Of a stretch of 14,919 nucleotides of DNA, positions 1 through 8,403 are shown one piece after another (the stretch's first letter is position 1; every line of letters starts with the position of its first letter). Position numbers and translations under genes: made by a program. The notes under the pieces were generated by a model. It was not told the DNA's origin and ran no database searches. It worked only from the letters and a program-made list of their open reading frames with translations. Origin of the DNA: Bacillota bacterium (GTDB lineage Bacteria > Bacillota > Clostridia > Christensenellales > SZUA-584); assembly GCA_023436525.1 (NCBI GenBank), contig JAEZIW010000084.1:1-14919 (forward strand), written 5' to 3'.

Positions 1-182
1 GCGTGGGCACGGTGATGGGCTTTGGTTATACGCTGATTATCAGTATTTTAACGTCAATGTTCACGGCACTGGTCATCACAAGAGCGCTGCTCAAGCTGGC
101 GATTTCGCTTAACGTAAAAAACATAAAGCTTTATACCATAAGAAAAAGCGCGGCTGAAACAGCTGCGAAAGGAGGTGAGTAG
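1..182 (+). CDS. secD: SecD, C-terminal end (partial gene)
   Basis: This is the last 59 codons of a gene that begins before the window, in the frame starting at base 3 and ending at TAG 180-182. The peptide opens with GTVMGFGYTLIISILTSMF and runs through a hydrophobic segment, ITRALLKL, into a basic tail. That is the usual last membrane helix and cytoplasmic end of SecD, the proton-motive-force-using accessory subunit of the Sec protein-export translocase in the inner membrane. Identification rests on this short stretch plus secF following two bases later; in Clostridia secD and secF are commonly separate adjacent genes. The last codons (Lys-Gly-Gly-Glu) also encode the ribosome binding site of secF, so the two are probably translationally coupled. 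Confidence 0.9.
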   Translation, partial: VGTVMGFGYTLIISILTSMFTALVITRALLKLAISLNVKNIKLYTIRKSAAETAAKGGE

Positions 183-184
183 GC

Positions 185-1114
185 ATGCAGTTTATGAATA
201 AAGCGAAGGTATGCATACTCATTTCGTGCGCGGTCATCGTGATCGCGATCATCGTCGGGTTGTTTTCCGGCGGTCTTAACCTCGGTATCGACTTTACGGG
301 CGGCAGCATATTAACTGTGGAGCTCGGTGAGACGTTTGATACGCAAACCGTGAATGCGGCACTGCAGGCCAACAATATCGACCCCAAGACGGCACAGGTG
401 CTGCGCAGCGGCGATACTCAGGCGGTCATCCGCATGCAGGAAATGTCGGAAGACACAGACGACGCGGCGGTACGTGAAGCCATCGTTAAAACATTAAAGG
501 AAACATATCCGAATGCGGACAGCGGCCAGATTGAACATGTTGGCGGCGCGACCACAAACGACATCATACAAAACGCGTTTCTGTCGGTGCTTATCGCATC
601 GGGACTTATGCTCCTTTACATCTGGGTACGGTTTAATCTGTTGTCGGGTATCGCGGCGGTGCTTGCGCTCGTTCACGACGTGCTGATCATGACGGCGTTT
701 GTGTGCATCACACGGATGCAGATCAACAGCTCGTTTATCGCGGCGTGTCTCACCATTGTGGGTTACTCCATCAACGATACCATCGTGGTGTTCGACAGAA
801 TCAGAGAGAACAATAAGAAATTCGGCAAAACCAAACCACGCCACCAGGTGGTAGATTTAAGTATCACGGAGACGTTGCCGAGAACGATCAACACCTCTTT
901 AACAACGTTGATCACGATACTCGCGGTTTACCTGTTTGGTGTGCCGTCTATCAAGGAATTCTCGCTGCCCATCATTGTCGGCTTGATATCGGGTACCTAC
1001 TCGTCGATATTCATCGCGAGCCCGACATGGACATGGCTGCTGGAGGCCAGAGACCGCCATCACAGCAAGAAGATAACAGCCGGGAAAAAGCCGGTGAAGA
1101 AGAAAACGAAATAG
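185..1114 (+). CDS. secF: SecF, protein-export membrane protein
   Basis: SecF works with SecD as a membrane complex that helps SecYEG pull preproteins across the membrane using the proton gradient. The 309-residue length is normal. Helix 1 is near residues 8-27. The family motif GIDFTGG is at 34-40. An extracytoplasmic domain covers about 41-128. Five more hydrophobic segments follow at roughly 131-148, 153-174, 183-205, 236-255 and 260-286. The conserved VHDV (163-166) and VGYSINDTIVVFDRIREN (192-209) are both present. The tail is very lysine-rich. The ATG at 185 has an excellent site GGAGGTGAG at 171-179; an in-frame ATG at 194 is a less well spaced alternative. Two bases separate it from secD, and a hairpin terminator follows 16 bases after the stop. 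Confidence 0.97.
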   Translation: MQFMNKAKVCILISCAVIVIAIIVGLFSGGLNLGIDFTGGSILTVELGETFDTQTVNAALQANNIDPKTAQVLRSGDTQAVIRMQEMSEDTDDAAVREAIVKTLKETYPNADSGQIEHVGGATTNDIIQNAFLSVLIASGLMLLYIWVRFNLLSGIAAVLALVHDVLIMTAFVCITRMQINSSFIAACLTIVGYSINDTIVVFDRIRENNKKFGKTKPRHQVVDLSITETLPRTINTSLTTLITILAVYLFGVPSIKEFSLPIIVGLISGTYSSIFIASPTWTWLLEARDRHHSKKITAGKKPVKKKTK

Positions 1115-1130
1115 AACTGCAAACACACAA

Positions 1131-1161
1131 AAAAGCCTTTCCTCAAACGGGAGAGGCTTTT
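1131..1161 (+). terminator. Rho-independent terminator after secF
   Basis: AAAAGCCTTTCC (1131-1142) pairs with GGAGAGGCTTTT (1150-1161). This gives a 12-bp stem with one G-T wobble and a 7-base loop, and the right arm ends in four T. The A-tract/T-tract symmetry is typical of intrinsic terminators. Only 25 bases separate it from the recJ start, so recJ depends on read-through or on a promoter inside secF. Confidence 0.8.
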
Positions 1162-1186
1162 CGGTATTAACAGAAAGTGAGACGCG

Positions 1187-3535
1187 GTGCAAAGCTATAT
1201 TGAGCGTTTGGCGCTTGCCGAATGTACACGTGAGAAAACAGCGGCTGTTCAGGCGGCGACCGGCTTATGTGAGCCGGTGGCGGCTTTGTTGTGCCGTCGG
1301 GGCATTGATACGCCGGAGCTTGCCAAGCGTTTCTTACACCCCGGGCCGGAACAGTTTCACGACCCGCTGCTGCTGCCCGACATGGGCGAAGCGGTTCAGC
1401 GAATTAAAACAGCCGTTGAAGCCTCCGAGAAAATAACGGTGTATTGTGATTACGATGCGGACGGCACCACGGGCGGCAGTGCGCTGTACCTTCATCTGAA
1501 GAGCGTAGGCGCCGATGTCACGATCCAAACGCCGAACCGCCATAAAGAAGGCTACGGCCTCAATGAGGCAGCGGTTAAGCAGATGGCCGAAACGGGCAGC
1601 ACGCTGATCATCACGGTGGATTGCGGCATCACGAATAGAGAAGAAACACAGCTGGCCCGAAGCCTTGAGATGGATGTGATCATCACCGATCACCACGAAT
1701 GCGGCCCTGAGCTGCCGGATACGCCGTATATCATCAACGCAAAGCGGAGCGGAAGCATTTATCCGGATGCCAACCTCGCAGGCTGCGGTGTGGCGTTTAA
1801 GCTGATCCACGCATTGTCGTCGCTGGCTGAAGCCATGCGCTATATCGACCTGATTGCCATCGGCACCATTACCGATATTGTGCCGCTGCTCGGCGAAAAC
1901 CGCGTGATTGCGCACATGGGGCTGGATAAAATGCGCAAAAATCCGTCGGCTGGCATCCAGGCACTGGCGGAGGCTTCGGGTATCACGCTTGCGGATGTCT
2001 CGTCTTACAACATCAGCTTCGGCCTTGGGCCGCGTATCAACGCGGCAGGGCGCATGGATACCGCCGAGGCCGCGATCGACATTCTCAAAAGCACACAACC
2101 CGGCACCGAGCTGAGCCTTAAGGCACAGCGGCTCTGTGCGCTTAACGACGCACGAAAAAAGGACGTGGAGGATATTCTGGCCGACGCAGAGACGATGATT
2201 GACAGCTTCGGCTATCACAGCGATCCCGCGATACTGCTCGCCCACAGCGCCTGGAACGCGGGCGTAATCGGCATTGCTGCCGCCAAGATTGCGGAGAAGT
2301 ATACGCGCCCCTGTGTGCTGTTCGGCGGTGACGATCGCTTGATCGGGTCGGCACGCAGCATTGAAGGCATCAACATCTACGAGGTGCTCAGCGTTTATAC
2401 CGACCGATACGATAAGTTCGGAGGCCATTCGCAGGCGGCGGGTCTTACCATAGCGCCGGAAATTTTAGATGATCTGCGGCGCGATGTGTGCGCACACATC
2501 GTAAAGCACTATGACGACAGCGCTTTTGTGCGGCAAAAGCCGTATGATATGGCGCTTAAAACCAAAGACATCACGCGTGAGCTTGCGGATGACATAAAGA
2601 GGCTGGAGCCGTTCGGGCAGAGCAATGATAAGCCTGCCGTTGCGATCATAAACGGCGCTTTAAAATCATCGCGCTTTGTTGGCAAGAACGAACAGCCGCA
2701 TTTGAAGATGGTGATTGAACAGGGCGGTAAACCCATTGATGCTGTCGCGTTTTACTATAAGGATGCGCATGCGCTGATACCCGGACACGCTGATTTTCTG
2801 TGTGAACCCGGAATCGACGGCATGACAAACCGTCCGCAGCTCATTGTACGCGATATTGTCTTTCATCAGGACGATGCGCTGATGAAAAGCTTTCTCACTG
2901 CCAACGCGCAGAGCCTGTCCAACGGTTTTTTAGATGAGGTATCGGCAATCGGCGAGCTAAACGGCATCATGCAGGATGAAGCTGTGTTCACGGCGCAATT
3001 CTCGGCGCTGCAAGCGCAAAGCCTTTTCGGGCTGTGCGTGTGTGTCCGTACGGTCCCCGCACTGAAGCGCATTGCTGGGATACCCGCCGTTAAGGCAGCG
3101 ATGGCGCAGGGGCGGCTGATACTGTGGGATCATCAATCGTTTGCGCCGGATAACTGCATTGCCTGCGGCCCCGCAGCGGGGCATACAAGGCTGCTGCATG
3201 CCGGCGTGCATTCACAAACCTTCCTTTTCGACGCTGATATGCGTAAAGCCTATCGCAGCCACGCGGCAGACGTTTTTCTCGGGCGCGATAAGCTGCTTGG
3301 CGTTTACCGCTCGCTCGAGGGCATGCTCAAACGCCCGCATACGGTTAATGAAATTGCCCGCAAGCTGCTGCTGTCTTATGAGCAGGCCGCTTTTGCGGTA
3401 CGCGTGCTTGACGAGCTTGGCTTGCTCACTCTCGACAAAAGTGGTAGAATACTGGCATTAAATGTAGGACAGCCGCGTAAAGAATTAAGACAGAGCCGCT
3501 GTTATGCAAACTTTGAGGATTTATTGAATGGATGA
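1187..3535 (+). CDS. recJ: RecJ, single-stranded-DNA-specific 5'-3' exonuclease
   Basis: RecJ degrades single-stranded DNA 5' to 3' in recombination and mismatch repair in the cytoplasm. The DHH phosphoesterase core shows all metal-binding motifs: DYDADG (88-93), VDCGIT (144-149), TDHHE (167-171) and DIVPL (230-234). The RecJ signature GPRINAAGRM is at 281-290. The DHHA1 substrate motif GGHSQAAG is at 412-419. An OB-fold region follows, then an extra C-terminal part ending in a winged-helix-like segment (about 720-770). At 782 residues it matches the long Firmicutes RecJ (about 786 in Bacillus subtilis), not the shorter E. coli form. The start is GTG; a stop codon three codons upstream (1178-1180) excludes an earlier one. 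The ribosome site is weak (GTGAG, 1177-1181). The stop overlaps the rel start by 8 bp. In relatives apt usually lies between recJ and rel; here it is missing. Confidence 0.96.
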   Translation: MQSYIERLALAECTREKTAAVQAATGLCEPVAALLCRRGIDTPELAKRFLHPGPEQFHDPLLLPDMGEAVQRIKTAVEASEKITVYCDYDADGTTGGSALYLHLKSVGADVTIQTPNRHKEGYGLNEAAVKQMAETGSTLIITVDCGITNREETQLARSLEMDVIITDHHECGPELPDTPYIINAKRSGSIYPDANLAGCGVAFKLIHALSSLAEAMRYIDLIAIGTITDIVPLLGENRVIAHMGLDKMRKNPSAGIQALAEASGITLADVSSYNISFGLGPRINAAGRMDTAEAAIDILKSTQPGTELSLKAQRLCALNDARKKDVEDILADAETMIDSFGYHSDPAILLAHSAWNAGVIGIAAAKIAEKYTRPCVLFGGDDRLIGSARSIEGINIYEVLSVYTDRYDKFGGHSQAAGLTIAPEILDDLRRDVCAHIVKHYDDSAFVRQKPYDMALKTKDITRELADDIKRLEPFGQSNDKPAVAIINGALKSSRFVGKNEQPHLKMVIEQGGKPIDAVAFYYKDAHALIPGHADFLCEPGIDGMTNRPQLIVRDIVFHQDDALMKSFLTANAQSLSNGFLDEVSAIGELNGIMQDEAVFTAQFSALQAQSLFGLCVCVRTVPALKRIAGIPAVKAAMAQGRLILWDHQSFAPDNCIACGPAAGHTRLLHAGVHSQTFLFDADMRKAYRSHAADVFLGRDKLLGVYRSLEGMLKRPHTVNEIARKLLLSYEQAAFAVRVLDELGLLTLDKSGRILALNVGQPRKELRQSRCYANFEDLLNG

Positions 3536-5690
3536 TAAAAGCAGAGGCCACAAACCGCTGATCGAAAAAGTCAAAGAAAATTACTCCAAAGAAGATCAAG
3601 CTTTTTTTGAGAGAGCCTTTGCGTATGCCGAAAAAGCGCACGAAGGGCAGATGCGTCTGTCGGGCGAGCCTTTTTTTATGCATCCCTATGAGGTCGCCGG
3701 AATACTGGTCGATTTGGGGCTTGATATGTCGACCGTGGTGGCAGGGCTGTTTCACGACATCGTGGAAGATACCGATGTGACACTTGAGGTCATCAGCGAG
3801 AAGTTTGGCAGCGAAACGGCACAGATTGTGGACGGCGTGACCAAGGTTGGCAAGGTTAATTTCTCCTCGAAGGAAGAGCATCAGGCGGAGTATTTAAGGA
3901 AAATGTTTCTCGCCATGGCGAGTGATATCCGCGTGATTCTCGTGAAGCTCGCTGACAGGCTGCACAACATGCGAACGCTCAAATACCAAAGCGAAGAAAA
4001 GCGCATTGAGAAATCGAAGGAGACACTGGAGATATTCGCGCCGCTCGCTCACCGTCTTGGTATCAACGCGATCAAGTGGGAGCTTGAGGATCTGTCTTTA
4101 AAGTATCTGGATGAGAAGGCGTATTATGAAATTGCAGCCAAGCTTACGGATACGCGTGCGGAACGGCGTGAGTACATCAACGCCGTGGTTGAAGAGATTA
4201 AGGCGCATTTGAAGAAAATCAAGGTGAACGCTGAAATTGAGGGGCGTCCCAAGCATATATACAGCATCTACACGAAGATTCACAAAAAGCACAAGGCTTT
4301 TGAGGAAGTGTATGATCTGATTGCCGTGCGCATTGTGGTGGAAACCGTGCGCGACTGCTACGCGGTGCTTGGTACGGTTCATACCGTTTGGAAGCCGATA
4401 CCCGGGCGGTTTAAAGATTATATTGCGGTGCCCAAGCAGAACATGTACCAGTCGATACATACCACCGTGCTCGGGCGCGACGGGCGGCCCTTTGAGGTAC
4501 AGATTCGCACCAAGGAGATGCATTCCACAGCCGAATACGGCATAGCCGCGCACTGGCAGTATAAAGAAGGCACGGCACATAGTGAGATGGACAAAAAGCT
4601 CGTGTGGCTGCGAGAACTGCTCGAATGGCAGACGGACACCAAGGACTCACGTGAGTTCATGGAAACGCTGAAGATCGATTTCTTTTCCGATAAGGTGTAT
4701 GTGTTTACGCCCAAGGGCGATGTCAAGGAATTCACCCAAGGCTCAACCCCGCTCGATTTTGCGTATGGCATTCACAGCGAAATCGGCAACAAATGCACGG
4801 GTGCCAAAATTAACGGCAAAATCGTGCCGTTGTCTTACCAAATGCAGTCGGGCGATATCGTCGAGATTATCACGTCGTCAGCGTCAAAAGGGCCGTCTCG
4901 TGACTGGCTCAAAATCGTCAAAACATCTCAGGCCAAGAGCAAAATTAAAAACTGGCTGAGGAAAGAATACAAGGAAGAAAACATCGTTAAGGGCCGCGAT
5001 ATGCTGGAAAAGGAAGCGAGGCGGCGCGGTTACGATTTAAAATCGCTTTTCAAGGCCGAATGGCTCAAGGATATCTACAAGAAGTATACGCTGCAAAACC
5101 CTGAGGATATTTATTCGGCAGTGGGGTACGGCGGCATTACGACGGGGCAGATACTCCATAAGCTGATTGAGGAATATCGTAAGGAAAACAAACCGGCGTT
5201 TGAAAAGCCGGTGATGCAAACGCGCAGTGCACGGCTTGGCATTACAAGCGGTATCATCGTAACGGGCTATGACGATATGGTTGTGCGGTTTGCCAAGTGC
5301 TGCAACCCGGTGCCGGGTGATGGCATCGTGGGATACATCACGCGCGGGCGTGGCGTGTCGGTGCATCGCAATGACTGCTCCAATGTGTCCTCGGAGGATT
5401 TTGAATCGGGACGCATGATAGAGGTAAAGTGGTCAACCAGCGAAAAATCGAGCTATAACGTGGAAATACAGGTGACGGCGGAGGATCGTACGGGCCTGAT
5501 TGCGGAGGTCAGCAACAAGCTGTTCAGCATGGGCTTTTCCATCACGGCTGTCAACGCGCGCATGGGCAAAAACCGTGTTGCGAATATGGTTTTCGGGTTC
5601 GAGATTTCCGAAATATCACAGCTCGATGCGATCATCAAATCGTTAAAAAGTATTTCGGGCGTGCGGGATGTTTACCGCATTCATAAATAA
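3528..5690 (+). CDS. rel: Rel, bifunctional (p)ppGpp synthetase/hydrolase
   Basis: This enzyme makes (p)ppGpp from ATP and GDP/GTP on starved ribosomes and also hydrolyses it, controlling the stringent response. The 720-residue protein has the full long-RSH layout. The HD hydrolase domain has H52, H76-D77, E80-D81 and D143. The synthetase domain starts around 235 and holds RPKHIYSIY, YDLIAVRI (262-269), GRFKDYIAVPK (293-303) and EVQIRT (323-328). A TGS domain covers about 387-448. A zinc-finger-like region has the paired Cys at 591-592 plus His613 and Cys617. A C-terminal ACT domain covers about 644-717. RFKD at 294-297 is the charge pattern known for bifunctional Rel; monofunctional RelA carries acidic residues there. 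Together with an intact HD motif this argues for both activities. GAGGA at 3515-3519 is the ribosome site. It overlaps recJ and abuts dtd, so the three are probably one transcript. Confidence 0.97.
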   Translation: MDDKSRGHKPLIEKVKENYSKEDQAFFERAFAYAEKAHEGQMRLSGEPFFMHPYEVAGILVDLGLDMSTVVAGLFHDIVEDTDVTLEVISEKFGSETAQIVDGVTKVGKVNFSSKEEHQAEYLRKMFLAMASDIRVILVKLADRLHNMRTLKYQSEEKRIEKSKETLEIFAPLAHRLGINAIKWELEDLSLKYLDEKAYYEIAAKLTDTRAERREYINAVVEEIKAHLKKIKVNAEIEGRPKHIYSIYTKIHKKHKAFEEVYDLIAVRIVVETVRDCYAVLGTVHTVWKPIPGRFKDYIAVPKQNMYQSIHTTVLGRDGRPFEVQIRTKEMHSTAEYGIAAHWQYKEGTAHSEMDKKLVWLRELLEWQTDTKDSREFMETLKIDFFSDKVYVFTPKGDVKEFTQGSTPLDFAYGIHSEIGNKCTGAKINGKIVPLSYQMQSGDIVEIITSSASKGPSRDWLKIVKTSQAKSKIKNWLRKEYKEENIVKGRDMLEKEARRRGYDLKSLFKAEWLKDIYKKYTLQNPEDIYSAVGYGGITTGQILHKLIEEYRKENKPAFEKPVMQTRSARLGITSGIIVTGYDDMVVRFAKCCNPVPGDGIVGYITRGRGVSVHRNDCSNVSSEDFESGRMIEVKWSTSEKSSYNVEIQVTAEDRTGLIAEVSNKLFSMGFSITAVNARMGKNRVANMVFGFEISEISQLDAIIKSLKSISGVRDVYRIHK

Positions 5691-6137
5691 ATGATCGCGG
5701 TGGTGGAGCGTGTATCGGGCGCACGTGTTCGGGTTGATAATAGAATCGTCGGCGAGGTTGGCAAGGGGCTGCTGGTGCTGCTCGGCGTTTCGCAGGATGA
5801 CGACGTGAGCGACCTTGAGTACATCGTGCGCAAAACGGCGAATCTTCGAATCTTTCCCGATAACGGCAAAATGTCGCTGAGCGTTAAAGACATCAATGCC
5901 GGCGTGCTGGTCGTGTCGCAGTTCACACTGCTGGGCGACGCGCGCAAAGGAAACCGGCCTGATTTTGGCGGGGCTGCGCAGGCGGCGTATGCTCAGCGTT
6001 TATATGAGGCGTGCATTGAAGCGTTCAAAGCGGAGGGGCTGCAAACGGCATCGGGAGAGTTCGGCGCAGACATGAAGGTGGAGTCCACAGGCGACGGGCC
6101 GGTGACGATATTGCTAAACAGCAAAAGATTGTTTTAG
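5691..6137 (+). CDS. dtd: D-aminoacyl-tRNA deacylase
   Basis: DTD removes D-amino acids, and glycine mischarged on tRNA-Ala, from tRNA in the cytoplasm. The 148-residue length is standard. The N-terminus MIAVVERVSGARVRVD is the classic family start, which fixes the ATG. The two active-site motifs are present: SQFTL (76-80) and the Gly-cis-Pro segment GPVT (136-139), preceded here by STGD where many members have ND. The start follows the rel stop with no intervening base, and I see no ribosome site at proper distance, so translation probably depends on ribosomes finishing rel. The stop TAG is also the left copy of the target duplication of the inserted element at 6139-6297, so the insertion left the reading frame intact to its last codon. 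Confidence 0.95.
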   Translation: MIAVVERVSGARVRVDNRIVGEVGKGLLVLLGVSQDDDVSDLEYIVRKTANLRIFPDNGKMSLSVKDINAGVLVVSQFTLLGDARKGNRPDFGGAAQAAYAQRLYEACIEAFKAEGLQTASGEFGADMKVESTGDGPVTILLNSKRLF

Positions 6138-6138
6138 G

Positions 6139-6297
6139 GTAAACGCTGATTAATTCGAAACGCCGTCTTGACGGCTGATTACGCGCTCTGCTGTGTTGCT
6201 GAAATCTTGAAATAGCGCTGCTATTCCTCGATTTCGCTCCTTGCAGAACACGAAATCCGCTCACCAATCCATCATTTCTCAATTAATCATTGTTTAC
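6139..6297. mobile_element. 159-bp MITE-like foldback element with TAGG target duplication
   Basis: The left end GTAAACGCTGATTAATT (6139-6155) matches the reverse complement of the right end, GTAAACAATGATTAATT, at 15 of 17 positions. After a one-base gap the match continues through AAA. The 4-bp sequence TAGG lies directly outside both ends (6135-6138 and 6298-6301). Internally the two halves resemble each other as an imperfect long palindrome. Clear stems are GCCGTC/GACGGC (6162-6175), GAAATC/GATTTC (6201-6206 with 6229-6234) and AATAGC/GCTATT around the centre (6211-6225). It has no protein-coding capacity, so any movement would need a transposase in trans. Removing it with one TAGG leaves the dtd stop followed at once by GGAGG and the ATG of the next gene, the tight spacing expected in this operon. 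No transposase family is assigned. Confidence 0.8.
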
Positions 6298-6300
6298 TAG

Positions 6301-6305
6301 GGAGG
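6301..6305 (+). promoter_or_regulatory. Ribosome binding site that fixes the MBL gene start
   Basis: GGAGG at 6301-6305, within GGGAGGA, lies five bases before ATG 6311. It favours that ATG over a TTG at 6290-6292 that is in frame but lies within the inserted element. The first G of the site is also the last base of the right TAGG duplication. Confidence 0.8.
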
Positions 6306-6310
6306 AACGG

Positions 6311-6937
6311 ATGAAAGTGGTTCAAATCGCGGTTGGCGAACTGATGGCCAACGCGTTTGTGGTATACATGGAAGGCTCAAGCAAAGCGTTTGTGGTAGAC
6401 CCGGGGGCGGATTATCCGCTCATCAAGAAACGTCTTGATGATCTTGGAATCACCGAGGTGACGCACATTTTATTGACACACGGTCATTTCGATCACATCG
6501 GCGCGGCGGCTGAACTGAAAAAGCAAACAGGTGCGAGGGTGTGCGTTCACAGACGAGATGCGTCGATGCTGCAAAGCAATATCGACAGCCTTGCCGTAAT
6601 GGCGGGTTTTTCGGTGGAGCCGGTGGAGCCGGATGTGATATTTGAGGGCGGTGAAAGCATCACCGCGGCGGATATTGAGGTGAAGGTGCTGCATACGCCC
6701 GGCCATTCGGGCGGCAGCGTTTGCTACCTTGCGGACGATGCGATGTTCTCAGGCGATACGCTGTTTTACATGTACTGCGGGCGCACGGATTTTCCGAGCA
6801 GCGACCATGATGAGTATATACATTCTCTGCACGACGTGCTGGGGCAGCTTAAGCAAGACTACACCGTGTATACGGGTCACGGCATCAAAACCACGCTTTT
6901 TGCGGAGTTTATTAATAATCCGTATCTGAAAAAATGA
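6311..6937 (+). CDS. Metallo-beta-lactamase-fold hydrolase, glyoxalase II-like (YqgX/YcbL type)
   Basis: This is a small MBL-fold hydrolase of 208 residues, close in length to B. subtilis YqgX. The metal-binding motif THGHFDH is at 56-62 (H57, H59, D61, H62). H132 lies in HTPGHSGG, the bridging D149 in FSGDTLF, and H190 in the final TGHG. All ligands of a binuclear site are therefore visible. The family includes hydroxyacylglutathione hydrolase-like thioesterases, but the natural substrate of the Firmicutes members is not settled and I do not assign one. The start is ATG 6311, chosen by its ribosome site. The stop overlaps the hemZ start as ATGA. The foldback element now separates it from dtd by about 170 bp. 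The ribosome site is intact, but coupling to dtd has been lost. Confidence 0.9.
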   Translation: MKVVQIAVGELMANAFVVYMEGSSKAFVVDPGADYPLIKKRLDDLGITEVTHILLTHGHFDHIGAAAELKKQTGARVCVHRRDASMLQSNIDSLAVMAGFSVEPVEPDVIFEGGESITAADIEVKVLHTPGHSGGSVCYLADDAMFSGDTLFYMYCGRTDFPSSDHDEYIHSLHDVLGQLKQDYTVYTGHGIKTTLFAEFINNPYLKK

Positions 6938-8403
6938 CGGCACTTTACACCACACACCCCGAATATTTCAACGATATTTGCGAAGCCGTGCGGCTTTTTA
7001 TCGACACACGGCGCATTGAGCTGCTCGAATCGCCCGAGGCCAAAGCCGAGGACAGCGTGGTGCTGCATACGCTCGAACTGAGCGGCGGCATGATGACAAG
7101 CACGGCGCGTTTTTTTACAGACGGTGTGTTCGTATCACAGAGTGAGTTTTCCGTAACGGAACCTTCCGGCAGCCTTGAGACGAAGCGTGAGGCCAAGCGC
7201 GCATCGAAAATCAGCGTGTACCGGGCGCTGCTGAAGCATTTTCGCACAACGCTGCCGTGGGGGTCGCTCACGGGCATTCGGCCCACCAAGCTGCTGCGCG
7301 ACAGCGAAGCACTGCTGGGAACGGACACGGCGAAATCGCTTTTCCTGAATACCTTTGATGTTTCACCGCAAAAATACGCGCTCGCCAAGGCCATTTTGGA
7401 CGCACAAAGCGGGCTTTACCCCAAAGACGACGACCTTGATGTTTACATCGGCATTCCGTTTTGCGTGACGCGCTGCGCTTACTGCTCGTTCGCGTCGTAC
7501 ACGCCGGATGTGTTTAAAGACGCGGAAGAACAGTATGTGTGCGCACTGCTTCACGAGCTTTCATGCGCGGAGGAAATCATAAGCGGCAGGCGCGTGCGCG
7601 CGCTGTACGTGGGCGGCGGCACACCCACCGCGTTGTCGCAGCATAGCCTTGAAAAGGTGCTGGTTCGAGCGTCACAGCTGGCGCGCGGTGCGGATGAATT
7701 CACCGTAGAGGCCGGCCGGCCCGACACCATTACGGCAGAAAAGCTGGCGCTGATCAAAGCATCGGGCGCGCGGCGTCTCAGCGTGAACGCACAGACGATG
7801 TTTGACGAAACGCTGCAGCGCATCGGGCGGCGGCACACGGCGGCCGAGTTTCTGGCCGCGTATGAGCTGGCCGCACAGGCAGGCTTTGATGCCATCAATG
7901 TAGATTTAATTGCGGGGCTGCCGGGCGAAACGGAGGCACACACCGAGCAGTCGCTGCGGCAGGTGATGGCGCTCAAGCCGCAGAACGTGACCGTGCATAC
8001 GCTGGCCGTTAAACGCGCCTCCAAGTTCGCGGAGGCCAACATGGGTGCTTTCCCGACGGACGCACAGACCGCGCAGACGCTCGAAACGGCGCATGCGATG
8101 CTGGAAGCGGCGGGCTATTACCCGTATTATATGTACCGCCAGAAGTATATGAAGGGCAGCCTCGAAAACGCGGGCTACACGCGGCCAGGGCACGCGTGCC
8201 TCTATAACATCGACAATATGGAAGAGCTTTGCGACGTGCTGGCCTTTGGTGCGGGTGCCATTTCCAAGCGGCTGTTTAACGGCGGTGCGCGTATAGAACG
8301 CGCCGCGAATGTGAAGGATTTAAAGGGGTATATTGAGCGGCACACCGAAATGGCGGATGCCAAGAGACTATTGTTTGAATGCGAAAAAAACAAGTTGACA
8401 TAA
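6934..8403 (+). CDS. hemZ: HemZ-type radical SAM protein (coproporphyrinogen III dehydrogenase-like)
   Basis: This 489-residue radical-SAM protein fits HemZ (about 500 residues in B. subtilis). A non-SAM N-terminal region of about 165 residues includes TGIRPTKL (113-120), a feature of the HemZ branch. The iron-sulfur motif C177-x3-C181-x2-C184 follows, with the aromatic residue Y183 before the third Cys. GGGTPT (227-232) binds SAM, EAGRPDT is at 259-265, and DLIAGLPGET (324-333) is also present. The C-terminal part has YYMYRQKYMKG, LENAGYTRPG and FGAGAISK, as in HemZ. Members are annotated as oxygen-independent coproporphyrinogen oxidases, but the B. subtilis protein is not clearly essential for haem synthesis, so the reaction is inferred. 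It starts inside the MBL stop codon (ATGA). In many Clostridia hisS and aspS follow; here they do not. Confidence 0.93.
   Translation: MTALYTTHPEYFNDICEAVRLFIDTRRIELLESPEAKAEDSVVLHTLELSGGMMTSTARFFTDGVFVSQSEFSVTEPSGSLETKREAKRASKISVYRALLKHFRTTLPWGSLTGIRPTKLLRDSEALLGTDTAKSLFLNTFDVSPQKYALAKAILDAQSGLYPKDDDLDVYIGIPFCVTRCAYCSFASYTPDVFKDAEEQYVCALLHELSCAEEIISGRRVRALYVGGGTPTALSQHSLEKVLVRASQLARGADEFTVEAGRPDTITAEKLALIKASGARRLSVNAQTMFDETLQRIGRRHTAAEFLAAYELAAQAGFDAINVDLIAGLPGETEAHTEQSLRQVMALKPQNVTVHTLAVKRASKFAEANMGAFPTDAQTAQTLETAHAMLEAAGYYPYYMYRQKYMKGSLENAGYTRPGHACLYNIDNMEELCDVLAFGAGAISKRLFNGGARIERAANVKDLKGYIERHTEMADAKRLLFECEKNKLT

Noticed and set aside
1334..2428. 364-codon open frame on the minus strand inside recJ
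   Set aside because: It is antisense to the well-supported recJ frame, has no recognisable motif or ribosome site, and is of the kind produced by GC-rich codon bias.
6025..6282. 85-codon minus-strand frame over the foldback element and dtd end
   Set aside because: It crosses from the inserted element into dtd antisense and has no family resemblance; frames of this kind arise by chance in palindromic repeats.
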